Source: Paenibacillus dendritiformis (GTDB lineage: Bacteria; Bacillota; Bacilli; Paenibacillales; Paenibacillaceae). Taken from it: DNA of 64,000 nt. The DNA is taken from NCBI RefSeq assembly GCF_015845845.1, contig NZ_LDIG01000076.1:78105-142104 (forward strand), read 5' to 3'. The notes below the pieces were generated by a model that had not been told where the DNA came from, searched no databases, and saw nothing but the letters and a program-made list of their open reading frames with translations. Each line of letters opens with the position of its first letter. Position 1 is the first letter of the stretch. Made by a program: the position numbers and the translations under genes. This document shows, piece by piece, positions 52,210 through 63,429 of the stretch.

Positions 52210-52503
52210 TTGCCGATGAGCATTCAGGTACAAGACGTCGAGCACGTGGCCAAGCTGGCACGGCTCAATTTAACCGATGAAGAAAAAGCGCGCTATACCG
52301 AGCAGCTGAACGCGATTCTGAAGTACGCAGAGAAGTTGAACGAGCTGGATACGGATGACGTGCCGCCGACAACGCATGTTCTGCCGATTCGCAATGTGAT
52401 GCGTGACGATACCGTTCGTCCATCGCTGCCGATAGAGAAAGTCATGCTTAACGCGCCGCAGGAAGAGGACGGCCAATTCCAGGTTCCGGCGGTTCTGGAG
52501 TAA
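52210..52503 (+). CDS. gatC: Glutamyl-tRNA(Gln) amidotransferase subunit C
   Basis: ~97-aa small subunit that stabilises GatA and links it to GatB. Family motifs are [28 protein letters not shown] and [15 protein letters not shown]...NVMRDD. AAGGAGG at 52197-52203 fits TTG 52210 (six-base spacing); ATG 52216 is the alternative. First of three genes gatC-gatA-gatB, which together convert Glu-tRNA(Gln) to Gln-tRNA(Gln). Confidence 0.93.
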   Translation: MPMSIQVQDVEHVAKLARLNLTDEEKARYTEQLNAILKYAEKLNELDTDDVPPTTHVLPIRNVMRDDTVRPSLPIEKVMLNAPQEEDGQFQVPAVLE

Positions 52504-52523
52504 AGAGAGAGGGGGCAACCGCA

Positions 52524-53984
<1,461 letters not shown>

Positions 53985-53998
53985 AGGAGGCTTACGAC

Positions 53999-55441
53999 AT
54001 GCCAAGTGCTAGATATGAGACGGTAATCGGACTGGAAGTTCACGTTGAGCTTCGCACCGAATCGAAAATATTTTGCGGCTGCTCCACCGCCTTCGGCGCG
54101 CCGCCGAACACGCATACCTGCCCGATCTGTCTCGGGCATCCGGGCGTGCTGCCGGTGCTGAACCGCCAGGCGGTCGAATATGCGATGAAGGCCGCCATGG
54201 CGCTGAACTGCGAGATTGCGTCCGTGAGCAAATTCGATCGCAAAAACTATTTCTACCCTGACTCGCCGAAGGCTTACCAGATTTCGCAGTATGATCAGCC
54301 GATCGGGCAGAACGGCTGGATCGACATCGAAGTCGGCGGCGAGACGAAGCGTATCCGCATCAATCGTCTGCATCTGGAAGAGGATGCGGGCAAGCTGACG
54401 CACGTCGATGGCGGCTATGCTTCGCTGGTCGATTTCAACCGGGTAGGCACCCCGCTGGTCGAGATCGTGTCGGAGGCGGATCTGCGTTCCCCGGAAGAAG
54501 CCAAGGCTTATTTGGAAAAATTAAAGGCCATTATGCAATATTGCGAAGTATCCGACGTCAAGATGGAGGAAGGCTCGCTCCGCTGCGACGCCAATATCAG
54601 CCTTCGCCCGTACGGGCAGAAGGAATTCGGCACGAAGGCCGAGCTGAAGAACATGAACTCCTTCCGCGGCGTGCAGCGCGGCCTTGAGTATGAAGAGGAG
54701 CGCCAAGCCGATATTCTGGACGAGGGCGGCCAGGTGGTGCAGGAGACGCGCCGGTGGGATGAAGCGCAGGGACGGACGCTGTCGATGCGCAGCAAGGAAG
54801 AGGCGCATGACTACCGCTACTTCCCGGATCCGGACCTCGTTACCATCGTCATTGACGATGAATGGAAGGAGCGTATCCGCGCCACGATTCCGGAGCTGCC
54901 GGATGCCCGCAAGGCCCGGTATGCCGCCGATTACGGCTTGTCCGGATACGATGCCGAGGTCATCACCTCCTCCAAAAAGCTGGCCGATCTGTTCGAGGAC
55001 AGCCTTCCGTATACGAAGGATGCCAAGGCGGTGGCGAACTGGATTATGGGGGATCTGCTCGGCTATCTGAATGCGGGCGGTCTTGAGATCGAAGACGTCA
55101 AGCTGGACGGGCAAGGGCTCGGGGAAATGATCGGGCTGATCGAGAAGGGCACCATCAGCACGAAAATCGCAAAAACGGTCTTCAAGGAAATGCTCGAATC
55201 CGGCAAGCGGCCGCAAACAATCGTCGAGGAGCAGGGACTGGTCCAAATCAGCGACGAAGGCGCCATTTTGGCCGTCGTGCAGCAAATCATCGCGTCCAAT
55301 CCTCAATCGGTCGAGGACTATAAGGCCGGCAAGCAAAAAGCGATCGGCTTCCTCGTCGGCCAGGTGATGAAGGAGACGAAGGGCAAAGCGAATCCGGGGC
55401 TCGTCAATCAGTTGCTGGTCCAATGCCTGAACAGCCAATGA
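53999..55441 (+). CDS. gatB: Glutamyl-tRNA(Gln) amidotransferase subunit B
   Basis: 480-aa subunit that binds and phosphorylates Glu-tRNA(Gln). It begins [23 protein letters not shown] with the zinc cysteines (C-x-C ... CPICLG). The cradle domain is followed by the YqeY-like tail ([27 protein letters not shown]). ATG 53999 follows GAGGAGG, 14 bases after gatA. Confidence 0.96.
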   Translation: MPSARYETVIGLEVHVELRTESKIFCGCSTAFGAPPNTHTCPICLGHPGVLPVLNRQAVEYAMKAAMALNCEIASVSKFDRKNYFYPDSPKAYQISQYDQPIGQNGWIDIEVGGETKRIRINRLHLEEDAGKLTHVDGGYASLVDFNRVGTPLVEIVSEADLRSPEEAKAYLEKLKAIMQYCEVSDVKMEEGSLRCDANISLRPYGQKEFGTKAELKNMNSFRGVQRGLEYEEERQADILDEGGQVVQETRRWDEAQGRTLSMRSKEEAHDYRYFPDPDLVTIVIDDEWKERIRATIPELPDARKARYAADYGLSGYDAEVITSSKKLADLFEDSLPYTKDAKAVANWIMGDLLGYLNAGGLEIEDVKLDGQGLGEMIGLIEKGTISTKIAKTVFKEMLESGKRPQTIVEEQGLVQISDEGAILAVVQQIIASNPQSVEDYKAGKQKAIGFLVGQVMKETKGKANPGLVNQLLVQCLNSQ

Positions 55442-55588
55442 TACTCGGTACGATATAGCAGTCCGCAAGGCGGAGCATGCGTTGGAGTTTTTTCATCGAT
55501 TCAAATGGAGGAACTTGGCGCATACTTCGCCTTTTTTTGCTTACAGATAAATAGAGCAATCCCAATTACGGTCTGTGGGGGGATGATT

Positions 55589-56068
55589 GTGCTTCGTCAA
55601 CTGGACATGAATGATAATGAGACCCTTGAGCAATTATGGTATTTGCAGCAGAGCGCTTACCGCATCGAAGCGGATCTTCTCGGTTTTGACCGGATTCCTC
55701 CCTTGATGGATACGATCGACGATCTACGGCAGTGCAAGGAAATCTTTTACGGCTGGTGGGATGATGCCGAACTGGTCGGAGCCATCTCGTATGAGGTGCC
55801 GGAACCGGAGGTTATCGATATTTGCCGGCTGATGGTACATCCCCGTTCTTTCCGCCAAGGCATCGGATCCCGTCTGCTGGAGCATGTCCTGCAGATTCCG
55901 GGCTTTCCCGTTCACCGCATTGCAACGGGGGCGCGCAATACTCCCGCCTTGCGGTTATACGAGCGAGCGGGCTTCCAATTTCGGCACGAAGAAGAAATCG
56001 CACCCGGGGTATATCTTCGTCATCTGGAACGGGTGTCGAAGGAGGACGGTTCGGGATGGGAGAAATAA
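55589..56068 (+). CDS. GNAT-family N-acetyltransferase
   Basis: ~159-aa acetyltransferase. The acetyl-CoA loop is HPRSFRQGIGSRLLEHVL and the C-terminal strand-helix is ATGARNTPALRLYERAGFQ, both classic GNAT. GTG 55589 sits six bases after GGGGGG; ATG 55583 directly abuts it. Its end overlaps the start of the MgtC-family gene by 13 bases, so the two are coupled. Substrate unknown. Confidence 0.88.
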   Translation: MLRQLDMNDNETLEQLWYLQQSAYRIEADLLGFDRIPPLMDTIDDLRQCKEIFYGWWDDAELVGAISYEVPEPEVIDICRLMVHPRSFRQGIGSRLLEHVLQIPGFPVHRIATGARNTPALRLYERAGFQFRHEEEIAPGVYLRHLERVSKEDGSGWEK

Positions 56069-56781
56069 TCGACGCTTCGAATCCGTGGGTCATTGACAAT
56101 GTTTCGCTGATGATGCGCTTGTTCCTGGCGATGCTGCTGGGCGGCTTGGTCGGATTGGAACGGGAGCAGGCGAATCACCCTGCGGGCTTGCGCACCCATA
56201 TTCTCGTATGTCTCGGCTCGGCCTTGATTATGCTGTTGTCCATTTATGGCTTTGCTCAATTCGTCTATGAAGGCAATGTAAGGGTCGACCCGGCCCGTCT
56301 CGCGACGGCGGTCATTACGGGCATCGGCTTTCTTGGAGCGGGAACGATCATTTTTACGGGCAAATCCATCGCCGGTCTGACGACGGCCGCCTCCTTATGG
56401 GTCGTTGCTTCAATCGGTCTTGCCGTGGGGGCCGGATTTTATTTCGCCGCCGTGGCGGCCACGGTGCTCGTCATCGTCAATCTGTTTGTCTTCAACAAGA
56501 TTGAGCAGCGGTACTTCACAAGCAAGAAAACCTATGTTCTTACGCTGGAGACGGATGGAGCTTCCCATTTTCTTCATCAGCTCCACGAATTTTTGAACGA
56601 ACAGCAGATCCAGGTGAAAAAAGTGACGACGCAGCGCTTGCTCAATCGTCCTTACGAGGGTCCGGACGTCAAGCATACCGAAGTTCAAGCTGTTCTTATT
56701 GTACCCCGTCAGTTCGAAATATTCGCATTCACGACCCAAGTCGAGCAAATGTCCGGCGTGCGTTCCGTAACGGTTGAATAG
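56056..56781 (+). CDS. MgtC/SapB family membrane protein
   Basis: 241-aa protein. Four or five N-terminal membrane helices carry the MgtC signatures LAMLLGGLVGLEREQANHPAGLRTHILV and VITGIGFLGAGTII. A soluble C-terminal ACT-like domain (~150-241) follows. ATG 56056 follows AAGGAGGACGGTTCGGG and overlaps the acetyltransferase stop. MgtC proteins affect magnesium homeostasis and ATP synthase in other bacteria; the role here is not determinable. Confidence 0.88.
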   Translation: MGEIIDASNPWVIDNVSLMMRLFLAMLLGGLVGLEREQANHPAGLRTHILVCLGSALIMLLSIYGFAQFVYEGNVRVDPARLATAVITGIGFLGAGTIIFTGKSIAGLTTAASLWVVASIGLAVGAGFYFAAVAATVLVIVNLFVFNKIEQRYFTSKKTYVLTLETDGASHFLHQLHEFLNEQQIQVKKVTTQRLLNRPYEGPDVKHTEVQAVLIVPRQFEIFAFTTQVEQMSGVRSVTVE

Positions 56782-56826
56782 CGCTCCCCCGGCAATCGGC
56801 GCAATCGAGACTAGACTAAAGTCGGT

Positions 56827-56857
56827 GAAACCTTCCTGGACCCGGGAAGGTTTCTTT
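56827..56857 (+). terminator. Terminator of the MgtC-family gene
   Basis: GAAACCTTCC (56827-56836) pairs perfectly with GGAAGGTTTC (56845-56854), followed by TTT. Confidence 0.75.
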
Positions 56858-56950
56858 CGTTTCCCCGTCCGCCTTACAATAAAGGCAGAATATTGGAGAG
56901 GCGGTCCGACAGGCTGCCTTCGTGGAGAAACGGAAAGGAAGTCGGCTAAC

Positions 56951-57529
56951 GTGGAACGTGAATTGCGGAATCAATCAGATGAACAGCTCGTTCAGCTTAT
57001 TTTGAGCGGCAATGAAGAGGGGATGCGCATTTTGGTGGAAAGACACCGCCCCTTTGTGTTAACTTGTATTTGTCAAACGGTTCAGGACCGGCATCTGGCG
57101 GAGGACATCGCGCAAGAAGTCTTCGTCAAAGTGTACCGCCGGCTTCATACGTTCCGCGGGGATTCGAAATGGACGACATGGCTGTACCGGCTTACCCGGA
57201 ACCAGCTTATCGATTCGCTGCGGAGACAGAGACGGGGAGCCGCCGATCGGCTGGAGCCTAACACGATCGTTCACCTTCCGCATCAGGATGAAGAAGCGAT
57301 GCCTGAGGAATGGGTCATCAAGCGCGAGCGGTGCGAACAGGTGCGCCGGACGTTGGGCAGCCTTCCGGACAAGTACCGGACGGTGATGGTGCTCTATCAT
57401 ATGCGCCAGCGCTCCTATGCCGAGATCGCCGAGCAGCTGAAAATGCCTGTGCGGACGGTCGAGACCCGCTTGTACCGGGCCAAAGCGCTGTTCAAAAATG
57501 TATGGAACGAGTCGGTCGGAGCCGTATGA
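56951..57529 (+). CDS. ECF-type RNA polymerase sigma factor
   Basis: 192-aa sigma-70 factor with only regions 2 and 4. Region 2 has RHLAEDIAQEVFVKVYRRLHTFRGDSKWTTWLYRLTRN; region 4 has RTLGSLPDKYRTVMVLYHMRQRSYAEIAEQLKMPVRTVETRLYRAK. The start is GTG 56951 behind GGAAAGGAAG; the longer frame upstream runs through the terminator. SigW/SigV-like in general look. A TM2-like membrane protein and a DUF4097 protein follow, suggesting an envelope-stress unit. I see no classical anti-sigma domain next to it. Confidence 0.9.
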   Translation: MERELRNQSDEQLVQLILSGNEEGMRILVERHRPFVLTCICQTVQDRHLAEDIAQEVFVKVYRRLHTFRGDSKWTTWLYRLTRNQLIDSLRRQRRGAADRLEPNTIVHLPHQDEEAMPEEWVIKRERCEQVRRTLGSLPDKYRTVMVLYHMRQRSYAEIAEQLKMPVRTVETRLYRAKALFKNVWNESVGAV

Positions 57530-57551
57530 TCGCAAGGGAGGAATGAATACA

Positions 57552-58238
57552 ATGAACGATGGAGGCCGCAGAGACAAGGAACCACAGGTGGCGGAACAGC
57601 AGGAACGCCAGCGGATGGATTATATCCGCACGCCGGACTGGGACAGAGAAGAAGAGCAATTTCTCCGGCGAAGAATGGCGAATCTGGAGCATCAGCAGCG
57701 CCAGCACCATCAGCCTGGCAATTATCCGCCTTATGACGGAATGCCTCCTGTACCTCCCGTATATGGTACCCAGCGCAAGAGCAAATTTTTATCGGTCTTG
57801 CTGTCTTTTATTTTTCCGGGAAGCGGCCATTTTTATTTGGGATTGATGCAGCGTGGGTTGCTTATTATGATGCTGCTCGCTCTGGATATTGTAGCGATTG
57901 TCTATTTCAGCGCTACCGATGCCCGGATTAACGTGCCGCTCATCGTGCTGCTTGCCCTGATGCTGCCCGTCATTTATTTTTTCAATCTGTTCGACGCATT
58001 GCAGAGTACGGAGCGGGTCAACCAGCAGGCGGTGTATGGATTGGGCGCCGGCAATGTAAAGCAAGGCCCTGGGCTTGGCCTGCTGCTCCTGTTCGGCGGC
58101 GTCGTTCTGCTGCTGTTCACGGTCGACCCGGCCTGGCTGCGCTGGTTTTTCAGCAATGCCGGCTCTTACGCCGGAGCGGCTGTGCTTATCGGCGGAGGGA
58201 TTTTTCTGCTAATCAAGGAATCGCGCAAAAGACGCTAG
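57552..58238 (+). CDS. TM2-like multi-helix membrane protein
   Basis: 228-aa protein. A ~75-residue hydrophilic, Gln/Arg-rich N-terminus is probably cytoplasmic. Then comes a TM2-like motif (LSVLLSFIFPGSGHFYLGLMQRGLLIM) and three or four further helices. ATG 57552 follows AGGGAGG with ten bases between; ATG 57543 is too close. It lies 22 bases after the ECF sigma gene and could serve as its membrane partner, but it has no known anti-sigma motif. Confidence 0.7.
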   Translation: MNDGGRRDKEPQVAEQQERQRMDYIRTPDWDREEEQFLRRRMANLEHQQRQHHQPGNYPPYDGMPPVPPVYGTQRKSKFLSVLLSFIFPGSGHFYLGLMQRGLLIMMLLALDIVAIVYFSATDARINVPLIVLLALMLPVIYFFNLFDALQSTERVNQQAVYGLGAGNVKQGPGLGLLLLFGGVVLLLFTVDPAWLRWFFSNAGSYAGAAVLIGGGIFLLIKESRKRR

Positions 58239-58263
58239 CCGATCATAAGGAGTTGGGGCATAC

Positions 58264-59457
58264 TTGATTAAGGTAGGCCGGATTACTGCAGCCTTGTTGA
58301 TAATCACCGTCGGCGTGATGGTGCTCGCCGATCAATTATTCGGCCTGCGCAGCATCCGGCTTCTGCTCGTGTGGTGGCCCTGCATCTTCGTGCTGTGGGG
58401 ATTGGAGATGATGGTCAGCGCCAAGCGCGGGCGAAGCCCGGACGGGAAAAGAAGCTGGAAGATCGATTGGCTCGGCATGTTCGCCGCCATCTTTTTATCC
58501 GTCGCGGTGTTCATGATTGCCCAGCCTTATCTGTTCAGGGACTGGGTGCGGAGCATTCAGTTCGATTTTTCGATGATGAAGGAAATGAAGTTTGCCGAAG
58601 GGATGAAATTCAAGCAGCCTGCCCTCAATTATTCCATCGAAGGCCACTCGATTCGTGAGCTGGTCGTTCGCAATCGCTATGGCAGTGTGTCGATACGGAG
58701 CGGGAACGTGAAGGATGTGGAGGTGGAGCCGACGGTCATCGTCAGCAGCCTGCCGAAGGAACAGGCCGAGCGGCTGGCAGACCAGTCCCGCGTAGACCTC
58801 GCGGAGTCCGCCGCAGAACATCGGCTTCGCATCGAAGGGGGGCCGGCGCGTTATGCCGCGAATGAACAGCTCGTCCGCCTCGACCTCACCATTACGATTC
58901 CGGATGAGGCGGCGTGGAATGTCCAGGTTCAACTGGACGACGGGTTGATTGATATCCGTGAGCTTCGGGGGGGCATCGCCGCCGAGACGAAAAGCGGATC
59001 GATCCATATTGCCCATATCGAGAATTCCGTTCAAGCGCGCACTTGGGACGGAGATATTGTCGTGAAGGGCATCGGACAGGATCTGAACGCGGAGACGGCG
59101 CGGGGAGATATCATCATTCATGACATCGAGGGGGATGTGTCCGCGGACACGAAGAGCGGCGATATCGATATTAGCCGCGTGGGACGCTCCGTGCAAGCGG
59201 AGACGCTGAGCGGGGACGTGCTGGCCGAATCGGAGATGGTCGGAGGACATTGGAAGCTTCTCAGCCTGGCGGGGGACATGACGATTCATCTTCCGGGTGA
59301 CGCCGATGCCAAGGTTTCCGCCAGGAATACATTTGGCGATATTACTACGGATTTTCCGCTGGATATTGGCGATAATCATATGGAAGGTTCTCTGGGAAGC
59401 GGAATGCATGAAATCGTCTTGCAGACGAATGGAGACCTTCATGTTCTGCGAAGATGA
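58264..59457 (+). CDS. LiaF/DUF4097-type membrane and beta-helix protein
   Basis: 397-aa protein. Two or three N-terminal helices (LLIITVGVMVLADQLFGLR ... LVWWPCIFVLWGLEM) resemble the LiaI/LiaF/PspC membrane part. The rest is a DUF4097 beta-helix with repeating GDI/GDV turns (GDIIIHDIEGDVSADTKSGD). Such proteins sense or stabilise the envelope under stress. TTG 58264 follows AAGGAG. It is the third gene of the ECF sigma unit. Confidence 0.78.
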   Translation: MIKVGRITAALLIITVGVMVLADQLFGLRSIRLLLVWWPCIFVLWGLEMMVSAKRGRSPDGKRSWKIDWLGMFAAIFLSVAVFMIAQPYLFRDWVRSIQFDFSMMKEMKFAEGMKFKQPALNYSIEGHSIRELVVRNRYGSVSIRSGNVKDVEVEPTVIVSSLPKEQAERLADQSRVDLAESAAEHRLRIEGGPARYAANEQLVRLDLTITIPDEAAWNVQVQLDDGLIDIRELRGGIAAETKSGSIHIAHIENSVQARTWDGDIVVKGIGQDLNAETARGDIIIHDIEGDVSADTKSGDIDISRVGRSVQAETLSGDVLAESEMVGGHWKLLSLAGDMTIHLPGDADAKVSARNTFGDITTDFPLDIGDNHMEGSLGSGMHEIVLQTNGDLHVLRR

Positions 59458-59491
59458 TCCCTGAGTTGCAGGCGTCCGAGTCAGATTAACA

Positions 59492-59521
59492 TTGACAAAT
59501 CGAAAAAGATAACCGTACAAT
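59492..59521 (+). promoter_or_regulatory. Sigma-A-type promoter of perR
   Basis: TTGACA (59492-59497), an 18-base spacer and TACAAT (59516-59521). An AT-rich imperfect palindrome follows at ~59530-59555 but does not clearly match a Per box. Confidence 0.6.
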
Positions 59522-59608
59522 GGACATATAGATATTATTTTCTGAGAATCGTTACAATGTAGATCAGACAACCCGAATGAATCATGAGCGTAGAAGGCGG
59601 TGGACAGG

Positions 59609-60046
59609 ATGAAGACACGGGTTCAACATGCATTGGAACAATTGAAAATGTCCGGAGTACGCATTACGCCGCAACGCCATGCGATCTTAACCTACTTGAT
59701 GGATGCGATGAACCATCCGACGGCGGATGAAATATATCGGGCGCTTGAGCCCAAGTTTCCGAGCATGAGCGTAGCCACGGTCTACAACAACTTGAAGTTG
59801 TTCATTGAAGCCGGCCTGGTTCGCGAATTGACATACGGAGACAGCTCAAGCCGGTTTGACGCCAACGTCTCCGATCATTATCATGCGATATGCGAGCAAT
59901 GCGGGAAGATTGTCGATTTCACGCTGCCGGCTCTGCAATCGGTGGAGGAGACAGCCGCCGAGCGGACGGGCTTCTTCATACGGGGACACCGCATGGAAGT
60001 GTACGGCGTGTGCCAATCGTGTGCAGCCTCGGCTGACAAGAAGTAA
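59609..60046 (+). CDS. perR: Peroxide-sensing repressor PerR (Fur family)
   Basis: 145-aa metal-dependent repressor, very close to B. subtilis PerR. Regulatory-metal ligands are H36, D84, H90, H92 and D103, each exactly one residue before the B. subtilis numbers (H37, D85, H91, H93, D104). The zinc cysteines are C95, C98, C135 and C138. Peroxide oxidises the histidines and releases DNA. ATG 59609 follows AAGGCGGTGG; GTG 59600 is an alternative. ygzB and ygxA lie downstream as in Bacillus, separated by a GH18 gene. Confidence 0.92.
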   Translation: MKTRVQHALEQLKMSGVRITPQRHAILTYLMDAMNHPTADEIYRALEPKFPSMSVATVYNNLKLFIEAGLVRELTYGDSSSRFDANVSDHYHAICEQCGKIVDFTLPALQSVEETAAERTGFFIRGHRMEVYGVCQSCAASADKK

Positions 60047-60157
60047 CCGGATCGTTCCGGAAGACACAGTTGAATCATACATGCGCGCAGCAGATTTTGC
60101 TTGCGCGTTTTCTTTTTACAGGGAGATGCCAGACTTGGGAGCGGGAGGAGCGACAAC

Positions 60158-61930
60158 ATGAATTACCGGGGAGAGCGCCGGGGAGGAAGAACAGCCAACG
60201 GAAGGTATGTGGATAGGCCGGGAAGCGGCCGAAAACGCAAAAAAGGCGGCTGCGGCGGGTGCCTTGTCATTATGGTGGGAGTCATTATTTTGTCCGTATG
60301 CATATGGAAAGGATGGTCGGAGTGGTGGCCTGGCCATGAACGGGCGGAATCCGATATGAGGCAAGTCGAGCAGCCCCTCACCTATAACGGAACCTGGAGC
60401 GGGTACGGCACGAGAGGACAGGGGAAAGATCTGCTTATTCCGGTGCCGGCGCTGGATGGCCTGCTGCCGGTCATCTTTGAAGAGGAGAGCGGCACTGTTA
60501 TTTTGACAAGTCCAGTGATGGCTGCGTCGATGCCACTGGACCAGCGGGGCGGGACGCTGAACGGAAGTCCGAAGGAATGGCCTGCGGCTGCCGTCCGCAT
60601 CGGCAATACGGTTCATGTTCCCGCATCGGTGCTGGAAGAGCTGTACGGGATTGAAGTGAAGCAGTATCCGGCGAACGGAGCGGTGCAGTTCGGAATGCCG
60701 GGCCAGACGCTTCAATCGGGCACGATCGTGAAGCTTCGCCAGCCGGAAGATACGGTTCCGATGAGGCAGCAGGCTGACAAAAAGTCGCCGATTATCGCCG
60801 ATCTGAAGAGCGAGTCGCCGGTGACTATTTGGGAGGAGAGCGGAGACTGGCTTCGGGTAGAGGCGGATGACGGGACATTGGGGTATGTGGCGGCCGAGGA
60901 TGTCGTGCCGGGAGACGCACATACCGTACCTCATGCGCCCGAGGCTCCGCTGCCGCGGTTCGTTAAGGAGAAGACGCCCGTGAGTCTGGCTTGGGAGGCC
61001 GTTTATTCGCGCAATCCCGACCCGTCCAAGCTGCCGAACATGCCGGGTACGAACGTCATCAGCCCAACCTGGTTCAGTCTGGAGGATGACGAAGGGAATG
61101 TTCACAGCAAGGCGGACAGAAGTCTGACCGAATGGGCGCACCGAAACGGCAAGCAGATATGGGCGCTGTACAGCAACAGCTTCGAACCGGAGCGGACGAC
61201 CGAAGCCCTCTCGACCTTCGAACGGCGGAACCGTACCATCGGTCAACTGCTTGAATTGGCGGAACGTTATCAGGCGGATGGAATCAATCTGGATTTTGAA
61301 AATGTGAATGTCGAGGATCGGAATAAGCTGACCCAGTTCGTTCGGGAGCTTGTCCCCCGGCTTCATGCCAAAGGCCTGGTCGCATCCATCGATGTGACGG
61401 CGAAATCGGAGAGCGGCAGATGGTCGCAATTCCTGGACCGGGAAGCTCTTGGCCAACTTGTCGACTTTATGATGGTCATGGCATATGACGAGCATTGGGC
61501 AGCAAGTCCTGTCGCCGGTTCCGTCGCATCCCTGCCTTGGGCTGAGCAAGCGGTGACGCGAATAATGAATGAAGATAATGTGCCGGCGCATAAGCTGGTG
61601 CTCGGCATGCCGCTCTATACCCGTATCTGGACCGAAGAAGTGCAGGATGGGGAGACGAAGGTGAGCTCCAAGGCCTTGGGCATGCAATCGATTCAAGATA
61701 TATTGGCAGAAAAGAAGCTGAAGCCGGAATTTGATGAATCAGCGGGGCAGCATTACGTGGAGTACAAGGAAGAAGGGAACTTGCAGCGGATTTGGATTGA
61801 GGACGAGCGTTCGGTTCGGGCACGGATTGAGCTGGCCGATCGGCTTGGCCTTGGAGGTATCGCCGTCTGGGCCCGCACGTTCGCGAGTGATGATATATGG
61901 GATGTGCTGCGTTTTCCGCCCGCCACTTAA
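60158..61930 (+). CDS. GH18 spore/wall hydrolase with SH3 domain (YaaH/YkvQ-like)
   Basis: 590-aa membrane-anchored or exported protein. A basic Gly/Arg-rich N-terminus (~1-35) and one helix (VIMVGVIILSVCIW) come first. A copper-amine-oxidase-N-like domain (~90-190) and an SH3 domain (~195-255, PIIADLKSESPVTIWEESGDWLRV) follow, then a GH18 TIM barrel. The catalytic motif is DGINLDFEN with Glu as acid. Related proteins cut spore-cortex or wall glycan. ATG 60158 follows GGGAGGAG. It lies between perR and ygzB. Confidence 0.85.
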   Translation: MNYRGERRGGRTANGRYVDRPGSGRKRKKGGCGGCLVIMVGVIILSVCIWKGWSEWWPGHERAESDMRQVEQPLTYNGTWSGYGTRGQGKDLLIPVPALDGLLPVIFEEESGTVILTSPVMAASMPLDQRGGTLNGSPKEWPAAAVRIGNTVHVPASVLEELYGIEVKQYPANGAVQFGMPGQTLQSGTIVKLRQPEDTVPMRQQADKKSPIIADLKSESPVTIWEESGDWLRVEADDGTLGYVAAEDVVPGDAHTVPHAPEAPLPRFVKEKTPVSLAWEAVYSRNPDPSKLPNMPGTNVISPTWFSLEDDEGNVHSKADRSLTEWAHRNGKQIWALYSNSFEPERTTEALSTFERRNRTIGQLLELAERYQADGINLDFENVNVEDRNKLTQFVRELVPRLHAKGLVASIDVTAKSESGRWSQFLDREALGQLVDFMMVMAYDEHWAASPVAGSVASLPWAEQAVTRIMNEDNVPAHKLVLGMPLYTRIWTEEVQDGETKVSSKALGMQSIQDILAEKKLKPEFDESAGQHYVEYKEEGNLQRIWIEDERSVRARIELADRLGLGGIAVWARTFASDDIWDVLRFPPAT

Positions 61931-61941
61931 TATGTAAGAAG

Positions 61942-61977
61942 AAAAGCCGCATTCCCCGGTAAGGGAAGCGGCTTTTT
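61942..61977. terminator. Bidirectional terminator between GH18 and ygzB
   Basis: AAAAGCCGC (61942-61950) pairs with GCGGCTTTT (61968-61976), with an inner TTCCC/GGGAA pairing. T-runs are present for the plus strand and A-rich flanks for the minus strand. Confidence 0.85.
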
Positions 61978-61989
61978 CTTATGTACTCG

Positions 61990-62391
61990 TCAAGACTTCG
62001 GCGCGGACGCTGCCGGCTGGCCCGATTCGGACGGAGCTTCTTCGGACAGTCCTGCAGTGGCTTTGGCCGGATCGAAGGTCAGGATAGTCCGGCAGAACAT
62101 GCAGCGGTCGGTCTTGCCGATCATTTTCGTCGGCTTGCCGCATTCCGGACATTCCAGCGCGACGACACTTGTCGAGAGCATGCCGGCCCAAAAATAAATG
62201 CCCATGCTTCCCAATAGAAGAATGCCGCCGAGCACCATGAAGACCGCAGCGAACGGTCGGCCCTGCACGCCCCACATCAATATGCCGGAGGTGCCCAAGA
62301 TCATCATACCCATGCCTGCTAAAATAAGGACGAGCCCCCACAACCGAAATTCGCTAAGCTTGCTTGTCTTAAATAGCCGAGTGTTCATCAT
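61990..62391 (-). CDS. ygzB: YgzB-like zinc-ribbon membrane protein (DUF2614/UPF0295)
   Basis: ~133-aa protein. Two membrane helices (~16-38 and ~47-70) are followed by a cytoplasmic zinc ribbon, CPECGKPTKMIGKTDRCMFC, and a disordered Ser/Ala tail. Length and layout match YgzB. In B. subtilis ygzB is next to perR and ygxA, as nearly here. GGGAGG precedes the tandem ATG codons 62391/62388. Function unknown. Confidence 0.88.
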   Translation of the reverse strand: MMNTRLFKTSKLSEFRLWGLVLILAGMGMMILGTSGILMWGVQGRPFAAVFMVLGGILLLGSMGIYFWAGMLSTSVVALECPECGKPTKMIGKTDRCMFCRTILTFDPAKATAGLSEEAPSESGQPAASAPKS

Positions 62392-62523
62392 GAGCCTCCC
62401 ATTACATGTATTGAAAATGTTTTGCGATATAGAAGGAAAGAGAGAATCTATGTAGAATTATAAACATGAATCAAGACAAAAGAAAGCTGAATGGCAAGAA
62501 AGTCGAAAAAGCGTGGGATTCAT

Positions 62524-63411
62524 ATGAAGCAAGCAATTGACAATGTCAAGTTGGAGCAATGGATGAACGAACCGCACATTCAAGGCGTTCTTCAGTTGAT
62601 CCCTGACACGAGGAAGCTGGCAGTACAGGAATACAACAGGTGTGATCGCCTGTATATCGTTATCGATGAACAGTGTCCGTCTTCTCCCTTCCACACACAG
62701 ACGGAGCAGGACTGCTCCATCACGCAGTGGATATTCATCCGCCCGGATCAGTGGAGAGCATGGAGCACATCAATGGAGGGTCTGCCTATGATGTCTTCCT
62801 TTGGACGAACAGAAATTATCGCCGATCGCAGCGGTATGCTGGCGGAATGGCAGCAGCGCCATCATGCGGGCGGCAAGGAATTCTTTCAATCGGAATATAT
62901 GAAGATGTATGCGATGTTCCTGGACTGCTATTCCCAGGCCAAGCAATTCGCAGGCGCAGGACATATGCTGGATGCTTATCGCTTCGTGGATCAAGCGTTC
63001 TATTATTGGGCGCGCATTGCCGTGATGGAACAGAAGGAAATGCCGTCGCCGTCTCTATGGCAGCAGGTCAAGCTATTGAATCTGGGCGTCTATAAGATGT
63101 ATGAGGAATTTACGACAAGCACGGAGACTCTGGCTCAGCGAATCGAGCTGGCGCTTCTGGCCTGCGAATTTTCTCTCTCTACCAAGAGCGCGGAATGCTG
63201 TCTTCCGTTATTGGAATGGATTAAGGAGCACGGCGCGCCGGTCGTAATCACGGACGTGCTGCAGCATGCCGAATTCAGGGCCCTGACCGAATATTTGCCA
63301 ATGCTGTTGAAGAAGCTCGCTTATCGGGGATACTTGCGCGAGAAGCTGGTTGATCATCCATCTCCTTATGGGGAGCTGGGGAGAACACCGGCTTATGAAT
63401 GGGCGGGTTAA
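62524..63411 (+). CDS. ygxA: YgxA-like nucleotidyltransferase-family protein
   Basis: 295-aa soluble protein of the YgxA family. An N-terminal nucleotidyltransferase-like part is followed by a helical C-terminal domain (QAKQFAGAGHMLDAYRFVDQAFYYWARIAVMEQ). The NTP-transferase motif is weak, so catalysis is doubtful. The start may be ATG 62524 (MKQAIDNVK) or ATG 62491; neither has a strong RBS. In B. subtilis ygxA lies just upstream of an rRNA operon, the same as here. Confidence 0.85.
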   Translation: MKQAIDNVKLEQWMNEPHIQGVLQLIPDTRKLAVQEYNRCDRLYIVIDEQCPSSPFHTQTEQDCSITQWIFIRPDQWRAWSTSMEGLPMMSSFGRTEIIADRSGMLAEWQQRHHAGGKEFFQSEYMKMYAMFLDCYSQAKQFAGAGHMLDAYRFVDQAFYYWARIAVMEQKEMPSPSLWQQVKLLNLGVYKMYEEFTTSTETLAQRIELALLACEFSLSTKSAECCLPLLEWIKEHGAPVVITDVLQHAEFRALTEYLPMLLKKLAYRGYLREKLVDHPSPYGELGRTPAYEWAG

Positions 63412-63429
63412 CCATACATGAATCAGTCT

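Noticed and set aside
56825..56862. TGAAAC resembling an ECF -35 box before the ECF sigma gene
   Set aside because: It is the 5' arm of a perfect terminator hairpin, and no CGTA-type -10 occurs at 16-17 bases.
59525..59560. Per box in front of perR
   Set aside because: TTATTTTCTGAGAAT and TTACAATGTAGATCA match the TTATAATNATTATAA consensus too poorly on their second halves.
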